Below, one piece after another: positions 1-9,107 of a DNA stretch of 16,833 nt. Position 1 is the first letter of the stretch; every line of letters begins with the position of its first letter. The position numbers and the translations under genes were made by a program. The DNA comes from an uncultured Selenomonadales bacterium. Its GTDB lineage: Bacteria > Bacillota > Negativicutes > Selenomonadales > Selenomonadaceae. The notes below the pieces were generated by a model. That model saw only the letters and a program-made list of their open reading frames with translations. It had not been told where the DNA came from and did no database searches. The stretch is from NCBI GenBank assembly GCA_946543495.1, contig CAMNLS010000011.1:1-16833 (forward strand), read 5' to 3'.

Positions 1-1101
1 GGCTTTAATCCCGGCGGCGGCGCGGCGGCTATGAATCGGCTTGGCTATTACGTGCGATACGAGACGACCAACATCTTGGAGTTCGACGCCCACGACAAGC
101 CCGATGACCAAACCTTCAGCGACCACCCCGACACCGATAAGCGCGAAGCTAAGTTGGCGGAGCTGATGACTAACTACGGCGGCGGGCATGTCAAGGTTCG
201 CAAGATTGACCGCGCCTATCAAGTCACGATTGACGGCTTGGAAGTCTTCTACTCAATGAACGTGGGCGACGACTCCAACAGCGCGGCGGCTAATGCTTAC
301 TACTTCGCGGGCGGCTTGTCACGGGCGTTCCATGATTACGATTCGATTGACGATTGGAACTTTCGACGCGTCGGCAATCAAACGGACTTCCTGAACGATG
401 ACTTTGCTTATCGGGAGCTTAGGGAGTTGTCGCTCATGTATAATCTTGGCGATAAGATTCAAACGGCGGTCAAGAAGGCTTACTACTTTGAAAGCCCGCG
501 CATACGTCAGAGGATTCACGAGGCGGACGAGGCGCGCAAGCTTGCTTGGGCTAAGATAAAGTACGCCGCCGACACCGCTAAGGCTAAGGAGGCAACGAAG
601 CTACGAGTCAACGCCGACATCTATAACGATCACGGGCAGGGCGAACTTGCGCTTAAGCAGATTGAACGCGCCCTTAGTGCTAAGAATCAAGACGACGTGG
701 CGGAGTGCCTAGGGATTCGCGGACGGGCTAAAGCGATTGTCGGCGACTATGACGGCGCACTTGTCGACGCGGACGCAGCTGTTGATAAAGACCCGGAGAA
801 CCTTTACAATTTCCTCAATCGGGCGGACGTTCGACACATGCGCGGCGAGCTTGAACTTGCTTTGGCGGACATTGACCGCGCCTTGACGATTGACGATAAG
901 AATCCGATTGCTTACAAGTTGCAGGGCGACATCTTCGACGAGAGCGGGCAAGCCGATAAAGCCGAGTTGAGTTATCGTAAAGTCTACGAGCTGACAAAGA
1001 GAAATCCGCGAACCGTTCCGCTGAATTATCTGGAGAAGATTGACCCGCAGACGGCTGATAAGATACGCAAGAAGAAAGAGGAGGCTAAGCAAGATGATTG
1101 A
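1..1101 (+). CDS. TPR-repeat protein, 5' end open at window edge
   Basis: The frame is open from base 1. The first ATG is at 31, but the GC-rich bases before it (GGCGGC repeats) hold no Shine-Dalgarno sequence and the frame continues upstream as Gly/Ala-rich residues, so the true start probably lies left of the window. Numbering from the ATG gives 356 residues. Residues about 190-335 form roughly four tetratricopeptide repeats with the usual pattern, for example ALVDADAAVDKDPENLYNFL and ALADIDRALTIDDKNPIAYK. Residues 1-150 match no family I recognise. The last 20 residues are Lys/Glu-rich. TPRs are protein-interaction scaffolds, so a role in organising the glycan enzymes encoded next is possible but inferred. 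The stop codon overlaps the ATG of the aminotransferase gene (ATGATTGA), which indicates translational coupling. TPR call is firm; function is unknown. Confidence 0.75.
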   Translation, partial: GFNPGGGAAAMNRLGYYVRYETTNILEFDAHDKPDDQTFSDHPDTDKREAKLAELMTNYGGGHVKVRKIDRAYQVTIDGLEVFYSMNVGDDSNSAAANAYYFAGGLSRAFHDYDSIDDWNFRRVGNQTDFLNDDFAYRELRELSLMYNLGDKIQTAVKKAYYFESPRIRQRIHEADEARKLAWAKIKYAADTAKAKEATKLRVNADIYNDHGQGELALKQIERALSAKNQDDVAECLGIRGRAKAIVGDYDGALVDADAAVDKDPENLYNFLNRADVRHMRGELELALADIDRALTIDDKNPIAYKLQGDIFDESGQADKAELSYRKVYELTKRNPRTVPLNYLEKIDPQTADKIRKKKEEAKQDD

Positions 1102-2224
1102 ACCGTTTGATAAGATGATTTTCGTGACGCGACCAGTTTTCCCGACGATTGAAGAAGTCACGGAGAAGCTTAAAGATATTTGGGCGGCAAAGTGGCTCAC
1201 TAACAACGGACCTCAACACACGATGCTTGAACAGGAGCTTAAAGCGTTTCTTAAGGTGCCGTATCTATCGCTGTTCAATAACGGGACGATAGCATTAATG
1301 GTCGCCTGTCAAAGCTTGCGGCTAAGTGGGCAAGTCATCACGACGCCTTTTACGTTCGCCGCAACACCGCATGTCTTGAGTTGGAATAACATTGAGCCGA
1401 TATTCTGCGACGTGGACGAAGAGACGATGAACCTTGACGCCGATAAGATTGAGTCGATGATAACGCCCAAGACGACGGCGATTATGCCTGTGCACGTGTT
1501 CGGGATACCGTGTGACGTGGAAAAGATTCAGGATGTTGCAGACCGTTACGGCTTGCGAGTGGTTTACGACGCGGCGCACACGTTCGGCGTTGAGATTGGT
1601 GGGCAAGGCATTGGTACCTTCGGCGATATTTCAATGCTGAGCTTCCACGCGACGAAACTTTATCACACCGTCGAGGGCGGCGCGCTTGTCATGCACGACG
1701 AGAACACTAAGCAACGGATTGACCTGCTAAAGAACTTCGGCATAAAGAACGAGGAAGAAGTCGTCATGCCCGGCATCAATGGCAAGCTTGACGAGGTGCG
1801 GGCGGCAATCGGTCGAATCATGCTAAACTACGTCGAGGGCGAGCGGCTCAAGCGTAAACGACTGCACGAGGTCTATAACGAAGAACTTGCCGACGTTGAG
1901 GGCTTAACGCTCATGCCGAAGGTCGCGGATAATGTTAAGCTGAACTATCAGTATTACGTCGTGCGCATTGATGAGAAAGTTTTCGGGCGGTCGCGGGATT
2001 ATGTCTACGGCGCATTTAAGACCTTCAACGTTTACACGCGCAAATATTTTTATCCGCTGTGCAGTGAGTTCACTTGCTATCGTCAGCTGAATTCGTTAAG
2101 CCCCGCTAATCTACCCGTTGCCAATGTCATTGCGCAACAAGTCTTAAGCCTTCCGATGTACGGTGAGCTGACTGAAGACGACGTTAGAAAAATTTGTGCG
2201 ATACTCAAGAGCTTTAGGAGCTGA
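1094..2224 (+). CDS. DegT/DnrJ/EryC1/StrS family PLP-dependent sugar aminotransferase
   Basis: The product is a 376-residue aspartate-aminotransferase-fold enzyme of the DegT family, which transfers an amino group (usually from Glu) to a keto group of a nucleotide-activated sugar. Visible features: YDAAH with Asp159, which would contact the pyridine nitrogen; SFHATK with Lys188 as the PLP Schiff-base lysine, followed by EGGALV; a GINGKLDEVRAAIG segment; and a C-terminal RKYFYPL motif common in VioA/FdtB-type 4-keto-6-deoxyhexose aminotransferases. I start at ATG 1094 because AGAGGAGG lies 9 nt upstream and MIEPF fits the family; the frame is open further left, but that part overlaps the TPR gene and has no family match. 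It overlaps the TPR gene by 8 nt. The exact sugar substrate cannot be read from sequence. Confidence 0.92.
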   Translation: MIEPFDKMIFVTRPVFPTIEEVTEKLKDIWAAKWLTNNGPQHTMLEQELKAFLKVPYLSLFNNGTIALMVACQSLRLSGQVITTPFTFAATPHVLSWNNIEPIFCDVDEETMNLDADKIESMITPKTTAIMPVHVFGIPCDVEKIQDVADRYGLRVVYDAAHTFGVEIGGQGIGTFGDISMLSFHATKLYHTVEGGALVMHDENTKQRIDLLKNFGIKNEEEVVMPGINGKLDEVRAAIGRIMLNYVEGERLKRKRLHEVYNEELADVEGLTLMPKVADNVKLNYQYYVVRIDEKVFGRSRDYVYGAFKTFNVYTRKYFYPLCSEFTCYRQLNSLSPANLPVANVIAQQVLSLPMYGELTEDDVRKICAILKSFRS

Positions 2225-2228
2225 GGAA

Positions 2229-3227
2229 ATGTTTGCAACGATACGGGCGATAAGCTCATACCTGCCCGCGCAGATTGAAAATAATTCGGAGTTCGTCGAC
2301 GCCCGCTTTATAAAGAAAATCGGCGTTCAGTGTCGACACCTCTCAAGCAAAGACGAGGCGGCGGGCGATTTAGCTTTCAAAGCCGCCGAGAAACTTTTTG
2401 CCGAACACAACATTGACCGTCACGAGACGGATTTTATTTTGCTGTGCACCCAACACCCCGACCACCTAGGGCCGCACACATCAGCGCACCTTCAACACCG
2501 GCTCGGCTTAGGGAAGTCCGTCGGCACGATGGATATTTCGCTGGGCTGTTCGGGCTACGTCTACGGGCTTGCAGTCGCTAAGGGCTTGATTGAAACTGGG
2601 CTAGCGAAAAAGATTCTATTCATAACGTCGAGCGTCTACACGAAATATATCAACGCCAAAGACAAGGCAACGCGTCCGCTGTTTGGCGACGGGGCGACGG
2701 CGACTTGGATTGACGGCGGCGACGTGGAAAGCCTTCGGGCGTTCGTATTCGGCTCGGACGGTTCACGCTACGATAAATTGATTATTCCTGTCGGCGGCAG
2801 TCGTTTCATGCCCCGCGACAATCCCGAAGTCTTTTCGACTGACGACAACGGCAACTACCGTTCCAACTACGAAATTTTTATGGACGGCATGGCGATAACT
2901 TATTTCACGCTTCGTGAAGTGCCGCCGCTCGTCGACGCCGTGTTGACTTCCGCTAAGCTCACTCGCGCCGATTTGGACTATTGCATCTTCCACCAGGCGA
3001 ACAAGTTCATGATGACCTATCTGCGCGACAAGGCGGGCTTAAATGACGTGCCCTTCCACAACGACATTTCCGCAACGGGCAATCTTGTTTCAGGGAGCGT
3101 GCCGCTTGCCATTGAACAAGTCGTTAAAGCTGTCGGTGCAAAGACTTTAAAGCGCGTCATGCTTGCGGGCTACGGTGTGGGCTTGAGCTGGGCGGGGTGC
3201 ATAGCCGATTTGTCGGGGGTGGTGTGA
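2229..3227 (+). CDS. 3-oxoacyl-ACP synthase III (KAS III/FabH)-like protein
   Basis: The product is a 332-residue thiolase-fold protein. The complete KAS III triad is visible: Cys107 in SLGCSGYVYGLA, His255 in FHQANKF and Asn285 in SATGNLVSGSVPLAI. GDGATAT (153-159) and the C-terminal glycine loop GYGVGLSWA are also present. FabH condenses an acyl-CoA with malonyl-ACP, but KAS III relatives such as CerJ instead transfer acyl groups to sugars. Lying between a sugar aminotransferase and a glycosyltransferase, this copy may acylate an aminosugar or make a special acyl chain rather than serve housekeeping lipid synthesis; that is inference. ATG 2229 is preceded by AGGAG at 2216-2220, and the gap to the aminotransferase stop is 4 nt. 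Its TGA is the only thing separating it from the next frame. Confidence 0.88.
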   Translation: MFATIRAISSYLPAQIENNSEFVDARFIKKIGVQCRHLSSKDEAAGDLAFKAAEKLFAEHNIDRHETDFILLCTQHPDHLGPHTSAHLQHRLGLGKSVGTMDISLGCSGYVYGLAVAKGLIETGLAKKILFITSSVYTKYINAKDKATRPLFGDGATATWIDGGDVESLRAFVFGSDGSRYDKLIIPVGGSRFMPRDNPEVFSTDDNGNYRSNYEIFMDGMAITYFTLREVPPLVDAVLTSAKLTRADLDYCIFHQANKFMMTYLRDKAGLNDVPFHNDISATGNLVSGSVPLAIEQVVKAVGAKTLKRVMLAGYGVGLSWAGCIADLSGVV

Positions 3228-6200
3228 TTGCCTAAAGTCAGCGTGATATTGACGAGTTACAATCATTCGGCTTACATTGCGGCGGCTATTGAAAGCGTAC
3301 TGAATCAGACGTTCACGGACTTTGAACTCTTAATCGTCGACGACGGCTCGCAGGACAACAGCCGCGACGTTATAAATAGTTTTGCCGACCCGCGCATTAA
3401 AACTTTTCTGTATGAAGAGAATCGCGGTTCCGTCCTTGCCGTAAGCGACGCCATGAAAGCGGCGCAAGGAAAATATATCGCGGTGCACCACTCGGACGAC
3501 CTTTGGGCACTTGACAAGTTGGAAAAGCAAGTTGCCTTCCTCGACGCGAATCCGAATTACGCCGCGTGCTTTACGTGGGTTGAGTTCGTCGACGAGCAGG
3601 GCAAGCCGCATGACCTTGACGACGACGATGACTACAAAAATATTTTCGACCAAACAAATCGCACGCGTGCCGAGTGGCTGAATCATTTTTTTTATAACGC
3701 GAATTGTCTTTGTCATCCGTCGGCTATGCTACGTCGTGAAGTCGTCGAAAAGTTTAAAGTGTACGAGGCGCACGGTTTTTGGCAGTTGCCCGATTATTTG
3801 GCGTGGATTCGTCTTTGCTTTCACGCGGAACTTTTTATATTGCCCGAACGTTTAACCCAGTTCAGATTGCGGCGGGAGCGACAGGAAAATACTTCAGCGA
3901 CGACCTTTGATAAAGTCATTCGTGCGGACTTGGAATTTTATTTCGTGGCGCGTGAATTCGTCGACAACTTCAAGGACGATAAATTTTTCTTGGAGGTCTT
4001 CCCTGAGGCTGAAACGTTTTTAATTGACGGGCAGATTAATCGCCGCTTTGCCTTCGCGAAAATTTGCCTTGATAAAAAAAGTACAGCCGAAGCCGCCTTT
4101 CAACTCGTGGGGCTTGAACTCATTAAAGAGCTACTCAACAATCCCGACGACGCCGCGCAAATTAAAAAGCTTTACGGCTACGACGAAAAAAGTTTTCTTC
4201 GTGACGGCGGCTCCTTTGACGTGTTCAATCTTGCGTCGAAACATTCAATGCTCCACGCGGAAATTTTTGCCGGCAATGATGAAGACTTTTCTTTGGTTGC
4301 AGAGAAAATTATTGATCTTGATGCGTCGAGGAAATTTTATGGACGATTCGACTTCAACCTTGCCGAGCCTGTGCGCTATTTACGCTTCGACCCCGACATA
4401 AATTTTATTTCGCTCAAGATAAATCGCGTGCTGATTAACGGCAAGCCATGCGATAGCTTTTCAAGCAACGTCGGCGAGATTGTCAACGGCTTCTACAGAT
4501 TTTGGACGAGCGACCCGCAAATTGTTTTCGACGTGGACAACTTATCGGGGCGTGTGACGTTTGAAATTTTTGGCGAGTCGGAGGCGAATTATTCTACTAC
4601 CTTCAACAAGACTATCGGCGAAATTATTAAACGCAATGCGGAACTTCAAGCGGAAAATCAACGGCTTACGGCGACCGCTACTTCAAATCAAAGTTTAAAA
4701 GAATTGCTCCACTCTGATAAAAAGGAAACGGCTCTTGCCGCCGCGCGTTTCTTGTATAAGTTGTTGCCGCTTTCCGAAGAAAAAAAAGTTGCGCTCAAGG
4801 ACAAATTTTATACGAGCTTTGCGCCGTTGATTAAGAATACTCAACGTTACAAGAATTGGCAGATTTCAAGGGCATTGAATGTAGAGGTTCCGCCGCCCAT
4901 AAAGAAGAATTTCATTTACAACAGCGTCTTTGAAGGCGAACTTCAATCACAGCCGGGCAAAATTGCTATTCAAGTGCACATCTTTTATCTTGACCTGCTG
5001 GACGAGGCAACGAGCTTTTGCGCGAACATGCCGTATAAGTTTGATGCGCTGATTTCTATTGTCGACGAGCGGGCAAAAGATAAAGTTCACGCCGCCTTCC
5101 AAAAAATTCCGAAGGCTCAAAAATGTATCGTGCGTGTCGTGCCGAATCGCGGTCGAGACGTTGCGCCGTTTCTCGTTGGCTTCGGTGACTTGTTGCCCGA
5201 ATACGATTTCATTGCGCACGTTCATTCCAAAAAATCGCTTTACACCGGTAGTGAGCAAAAGAATTGGCGCAATTATCTTTTTGATGCCTTGCTTGGCAGT
5301 CCCGAACGCATAAGAAAAATTTTTAAGGCTTTCGATGACGATGAGACGGTCGGCGTTATCTATCCGCGCCCCGCCGATAACGTTCCTTATTCTGCTTTTA
5401 CGTGGCTGTCAAATCATGCCGTCGGACAAAATCTGCTTAAACGCGCCGGCATCGCTCCCAACAAAACAGATTACTTTGACTTTCCGGCGGGAACGATGTT
5501 TTGGGCACGAACTGCGGCGTTGAAAAAATTTTTCGCATGCGGCTTGACCATTAATGATTTCCCGCCCGAACAGGGGCAGAACGACGGCACGATTGCTCAC
5601 GCTTTCGAGCGGTCGATTTTATTGGCGGCTAAGTCGGAGGGCATGAGTTATTACGAATTCGATCCCGATACGGGTTCTTATTCAGTCAATCTCGGCAATA
5701 AAAATCTTTGGCAATACTATCCGCGCACGAATCAGGAACTGCGAAACGTTTTCCTTGTTGACGACGGAATTATTTCCTTTGATGTGTTCGATACTTTGCT
5801 CATGCGTTACGTTGCCAGACCCTATCACGTCAACGAAATTATTCTGCTTAAGGTTGAGGACTTACTTGGACGCGCTTTTGACTTCCCGACGTGGCGTATC
5901 GAGGCTGAAAATCTTGCCAGACAGAACAAAGGCGGCGATGTGACGCTCGATGAAATTTACGATAGTTTTTCTACATTGACGGGGCTTAACAAAGAAATTT
6001 GCGAGAGAATTCGCGAGCTGGAAATTTCAACCGAAGTCAAACTGAGTCTGCCGCGTGAAGAAGTTGTCGCCTTGTTAAAGGAGGCGGCGGAGCAAGGAAA
6101 AAGAATTTGGCTGATTTCCGATATGTACATGCAAACGCCCGATTTAAAACGTCTACTCGATAAGTGCGGCGTTAAAGGGTACGAGAAACTTTTAATTTCG

Positions 6201-7553
6201 TGTGAAACCGGCATGCGGAAGGATACGGCGGCTATTTGGGATTTCTTGTCGGCAAAGGGCACAAACCTATTTCATATAGGCGATAACGAAACAAGCGATA
6301 TCCAATTACCGTCCGACCGAAAACACAAGGCATATCATTTGATGAGCGCGATAAATTTATTTTCGCAAATCCCGTTCGGAAGGTCGCTGTTGGAAAAATT
6401 TGACTATGGAATGTCGCTTTACGCCGGAATTTGTCTCGGCGTAGTTCTGGCGAAAAAATTTCAAAATCCATATCGTCTGAATGGTGCGCTGACTGACAAC
6501 ACGAACCGATTGATTCTAAAGACGCCACGCGAATTCGGCTATTGGTTTTATGGCGTGCCGCTCCTCACGTTCATTCTATGGCTTATAAAAAAGTCGCAAG
6601 AAGATAGCATCAAGCGAATTTTATTTTTAGCACGTGACGGATACTTCTTGCAACCGTTGTATCAATTTGTCGCGGAGCTATTAAAGGTCAAGCCGTTGCC
6701 GTCGGAATATTTCTTAGCTTCGCGGCGAGCTGTGACGGTCGCTTCAATCAGCAACATTTCACAGGCAAAAGAACTGTCTAAATTAAAATTCGTGGGCACG
6801 ACAAAACATTTCTTCAAGGCGCGTTTCGGCTTGGAGCTTGGAGACGACGAAGAAATTGTTTTGCCAGAAAAAGACGCCACGATTGTTTCAACGATTATCG
6901 ACGAACACACCGAAGAAATTTTGCAACACGCAACCGACGAACGGGCGAACTATCAAAAATATATAAACGGCATTGGCGGCAATCTCGACCGCGTTGGCGT
7001 CGTCGATATGGGTTATTCTGGCACGATTCAATTTTATCTGCAGGAGTTGACAGGGAAAACTTTCACGGGCTACTATTTCGCTACGTGCTCGACTAATCGT
7101 TTTGGAGCGTCTGCCGCTAAGAGAATGCGCGGTTGTTTCGCCGAAAACGATGACTATTCCGACACTAAATCCGCCGTCTATCGTTATCAACTTTTGTTTG
7201 AAGCGATTCTCACCGCGCCCGATGCTCAACTGCAATGTTTTGACGCGGAAGGGAAACCTATCTTCGGCAAGCCCGAACCAGGTCAAAAGTATTTTGATGA
7301 GATAAGCGAGATTCACGAGGGCATTAAAGATTTTTGCCGCGACGTAACGGAAATTTTCGGCGATATTCTCTTGCGTGTGCCGATTGATAAAAATTTCGTC
7401 AATGCGTGGGTTAAGTCTTTCATGAACGACGATAAAATCATTGCGCCCGAACTGCAAGACCTTTTTGCCGTTGAGGACGATTATTGCAACACCTTTCACG
7501 GCAACGCCTTTGAATTTTATATGCAAGGACTTGAAAGACCTAATGAGCCGTAA
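3228..7553 (+). CDS. Polymodular glycan synthesis protein: GT2 glycosyltransferase + RgpF-like + HAD phosphatase-like domains
   Basis: The product has 1441 residues. Residues 1-215 are a GT-A fold family 2 glycosyltransferase: VSVILTSYN at the start, LLIVDDGS at 34-41 and HSDD (88-91) as the metal/nucleotide DxD site. Residues 215-575 are an unassigned linker with a short coiled-coil-like stretch near 465-485. Residues 578-830 resemble the rhamnan synthesis protein RgpF family (NRGRDVAPFL, HVHSKKS, FPAGTMFWAR). Residues 848-1045 are HAD-like: SFDVFDT with Asp852/Asp855, ISDM (963-966), Lys998 and HIGDNETSDI with Asp1019/Asp1024, so all four HAD motifs are intact. Residues 1085-1430 hold ARDGY and SRRAVT and look like the C-terminal part of COG5610-type HAD proteins. 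The start is TTG, directly after the KAS III stop and behind a GGGGGTGG ribosome site. No signal peptide is seen, so a cytosolic role in polysaccharide assembly is likely. Confidence 0.88.
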   Translation: MPKVSVILTSYNHSAYIAAAIESVLNQTFTDFELLIVDDGSQDNSRDVINSFADPRIKTFLYEENRGSVLAVSDAMKAAQGKYIAVHHSDDLWALDKLEKQVAFLDANPNYAACFTWVEFVDEQGKPHDLDDDDDYKNIFDQTNRTRAEWLNHFFYNANCLCHPSAMLRREVVEKFKVYEAHGFWQLPDYLAWIRLCFHAELFILPERLTQFRLRRERQENTSATTFDKVIRADLEFYFVAREFVDNFKDDKFFLEVFPEAETFLIDGQINRRFAFAKICLDKKSTAEAAFQLVGLELIKELLNNPDDAAQIKKLYGYDEKSFLRDGGSFDVFNLASKHSMLHAEIFAGNDEDFSLVAEKIIDLDASRKFYGRFDFNLAEPVRYLRFDPDINFISLKINRVLINGKPCDSFSSNVGEIVNGFYRFWTSDPQIVFDVDNLSGRVTFEIFGESEANYSTTFNKTIGEIIKRNAELQAENQRLTATATSNQSLKELLHSDKKETALAAARFLYKLLPLSEEKKVALKDKFYTSFAPLIKNTQRYKNWQISRALNVEVPPPIKKNFIYNSVFEGELQSQPGKIAIQVHIFYLDLLDEATSFCANMPYKFDALISIVDERAKDKVHAAFQKIPKAQKCIVRVVPNRGRDVAPFLVGFGDLLPEYDFIAHVHSKKSLYTGSEQKNWRNYLFDALLGSPERIRKIFKAFDDDETVGVIYPRPADNVPYSAFTWLSNHAVGQNLLKRAGIAPNKTDYFDFPAGTMFWARTAALKKFFACGLTINDFPPEQGQNDGTIAHAFERSILLAAKSEGMSYYEFDPDTGSYSVNLGNKNLWQYYPRTNQELRNVFLVDDGIISFDVFDTLLMRYVARPYHVNEIILLKVEDLLGRAFDFPTWRIEAENLARQNKGGDVTLDEIYDSFSTLTGLNKEICERIRELEISTEVKLSLPREEVVALLKEAAEQGKRIWLISDMYMQTPDLKRLLDKCGVKGYEKLLISCETGMRKDTAAIWDFLSAKGTNLFHIGDNETSDIQLPSDRKHKAYHLMSAINLFSQIPFGRSLLEKFDYGMSLYAGICLGVVLAKKFQNPYRLNGALTDNTNRLILKTPREFGYWFYGVPLLTFILWLIKKSQEDSIKRILFLARDGYFLQPLYQFVAELLKVKPLPSEYFLASRRAVTVASISNISQAKELSKLKFVGTTKHFFKARFGLELGDDEEIVLPEKDATIVSTIIDEHTEEILQHATDERANYQKYINGIGGNLDRVGVVDMGYSGTIQFYLQELTGKTFTGYYFATCSTNRFGASAAKRMRGCFAENDDYSDTKSAVYRYQLLFEAILTAPDAQLQCFDAEGKPIFGKPEPGQKYFDEISEIHEGIKDFCRDVTEIFGDILLRVPIDKNFVNAWVKSFMNDDKIIAPELQDLFAVEDDYCNTFHGNAFEFYMQGLERPNEP

Positions 7554-7589
7554 AAAAAATCCCTCCGCGTTGGAGGGAAATTTTTTTTT
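7551..7589. terminator. Bidirectional rho-independent terminator
   Basis: CCCTCC (7561-7566), a GCGTT loop and GGAGGG (7572-7577), closed by one more T-A pair, form a 7-bp stem. A run of eight A lies to the left and nine T to the right, so both strands have a U tract. It sits between the convergent glycosyltransferase and threonine synthase genes. The left A run includes the glycosyltransferase stop codon, and the right T run abuts the thrC stop at 7588. Confidence 0.93.
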
Positions 7590-9096
7590 AGTGAGCTGCG
7601 AATTCCAAGACGCGTTGCGGCATCTCATCTTTGTCGCAAACGTCTTCGTGCAAAATCTGCGCGGTGGACAATACGGCGAGATTCTTTGGAACTTTAGCGG
7701 TAGTCTTTCGATTAAGCAGATTAATTTGCGCGAAGTCGTCAAGCCCTTCTGTCGGAAGCTCCAGAGCGTCCAAGACCGAGCCAGTAAATTTATAGGGGCT
7801 GGCAGTGGAGGCACTTAAGACGGGCGCAAGGTCTTTTGTCTTGCCGCGATACTTGCTAAGGGCGGCGATTGAAACCGCGCTGTGCGTGTCGAGCAGATAT
7901 TTGAACGATTCATAAACGCGCTTGATAAAAAGTTTCGTCTCTTCCTCGGTGACGTATTCGGCGTGGAAAATTTTATCGAGACGCATCTTTAAGTCTTTGT
8001 CGATTTTATATTTGCCCGTCGCGTTTAATTCGCCCATGTATTGACTAATCTTTCTGAAGTCGCCGCCCGATTCGTGATAGAGCAAGCGTTCGAGATTGCT
8101 GGAGATGAGAATGTCCATTGACGGCGTGATTGTCTTAAAGAATTTTCTGTTGCGGTTGTAGACGCCAGTCGCGAAAAATTCTGTGAGGACGTTGTTCATG
8201 TTTGACGCGCAGATTAACTTCTTGACTGGTAGCCCCATGCGCAACGCGTAGTAAGCGGCGAGAATGTTTCCAAAGTTACCGGTGGGCACGCTGATATTGA
8301 TTTGGTCGCCGAGCTGAATTTGATTGGCTTTGACAAGTTCAAGATAGCCTGAGAAGTAGTAGACAATTTGCGGGACGAGACGCCCCCAGTTAATCGAGTT
8401 CGCGGAGCTAAGTTTGACACCGAGCTTATCGAGTTCCGCGCGGATTTTTTTATCGCCGAAGATTTTCTTAACGCCGTTTTGCGCGTCGTCGAAATTTCCT
8501 CTGACTGCCGTGACATTGACATTGGAGCCGGCTTGCGTGACCATTTGCAGACGTTGAATTTTGCTGACGCCGCCATCGGGATAGAATACCATGATTTTAG
8601 TTTGAGGCACGTCCGCGAAGCCCGCCAACGCCGCCTTGCCCGTGTCACCCGAAGTCGCTACGAGGATTAAAATAGTTTTGGTTTCGCCGACCTTTTCAAG
8701 AGCCATGCGCATGAGGTGCGGAAGCATTTGTAGTGCAACGTCCTTAAAGGCGGAAGTTGGTCCGTGCCAAAGCTCCATGTTGCCGACGGGCGCGACGGGG
8801 TTTTTCATGTCTTGAATTAAAATTGCAACGGGCACTCGTGCAGTAACATCGAACCAGTTATAAGCAAGTTCCGTACATTCGCCGAGTTCGTCTTCCGTGT
8901 AGTCCGTCAGATATTTGCCGAGTATCCACGCGGAAATTTGTTCGTAGTTTTTGTCTTTGAGGGCGTCGAGTTCTTCGATTGTGACTTTGGGAATTTTCTC
9001 TGGCACGAAGAGTCCGCCGTCCTCCGCCAGCCCGCGAAGGATTGCCTCCGCCGAGCTTATCGGTTTGATTTTTGAGCGTGTGCTTATGTATTTCAA
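7588..9096 (-). CDS. thrC: Threonine synthase
   Basis: The enzyme converts O-phospho-L-homoserine to L-threonine and phosphate with pyridoxal phosphate, in the cytosol. The 502-residue length suits the longer (E. coli/yeast-type) class. The PLP lysine is Lys118 in HGPTSAFKDVALQ, and the phosphate loop ATSGDTGKAAL and the SINWGRLVPQ segment are present. The N-terminal part (ILRGLAEDGGLFVP) is also typical. The frame continues upstream to an ATG at 9243, but that part lies inside the preceding gene. I chose TTG 9094-9096 because AGGAGG stands 7 nt before it and KYISTRSK is the expected beginning. It is the last gene of a five-gene operon, 11 nt after the P-type-ATPase-like gene whose TAG overlaps this ribosome site. 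L-threonine is also the source of the cobamide aminopropanol linker, which may explain the company of a CobT fusion. Confidence 0.95.
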   Translation of the reverse strand: MKYISTRSKIKPISSAEAILRGLAEDGGLFVPEKIPKVTIEELDALKDKNYEQISAWILGKYLTDYTEDELGECTELAYNWFDVTARVPVAILIQDMKNPVAPVGNMELWHGPTSAFKDVALQMLPHLMRMALEKVGETKTILILVATSGDTGKAALAGFADVPQTKIMVFYPDGGVSKIQRLQMVTQAGSNVNVTAVRGNFDDAQNGVKKIFGDKKIRAELDKLGVKLSSANSINWGRLVPQIVYYFSGYLELVKANQIQLGDQINISVPTGNFGNILAAYYALRMGLPVKKLICASNMNNVLTEFFATGVYNRNRKFFKTITPSMDILISSNLERLLYHESGGDFRKISQYMGELNATGKYKIDKDLKMRLDKIFHAEYVTEEETKLFIKRVYESFKYLLDTHSAVSIAALSKYRGKTKDLAPVLSASTASPYKFTGSVLDALELPTEGLDDFAQINLLNRKTTAKVPKNLAVLSTAQILHEDVCDKDEMPQRVLEFAAH

Positions 9097-9107
9097 TGTA
9101 AAGCCTC

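Noticed and set aside
709..1206. 165-codon minus-strand frame opposite the TPR and aminotransferase genes
   Set aside because: No ribosome site or family resemblance, and both opposite genes are convincing; taken as a shadow frame.
6888..7814. 308-codon open frame on the minus strand across the end of the glycosyltransferase gene, the terminator and the thrC 3' end
   Set aside because: It lies antisense to a well-supported coding region, crosses a strong bidirectional terminator, and its product has no recognisable domain; it mirrors the codon bias of the real gene.
8214..8648. 144-codon frame inside thrC on the same strand
   Set aside because: It is an out-of-frame Arg/Ser-rich shadow of threonine synthase, which has all its motifs in the other frame.
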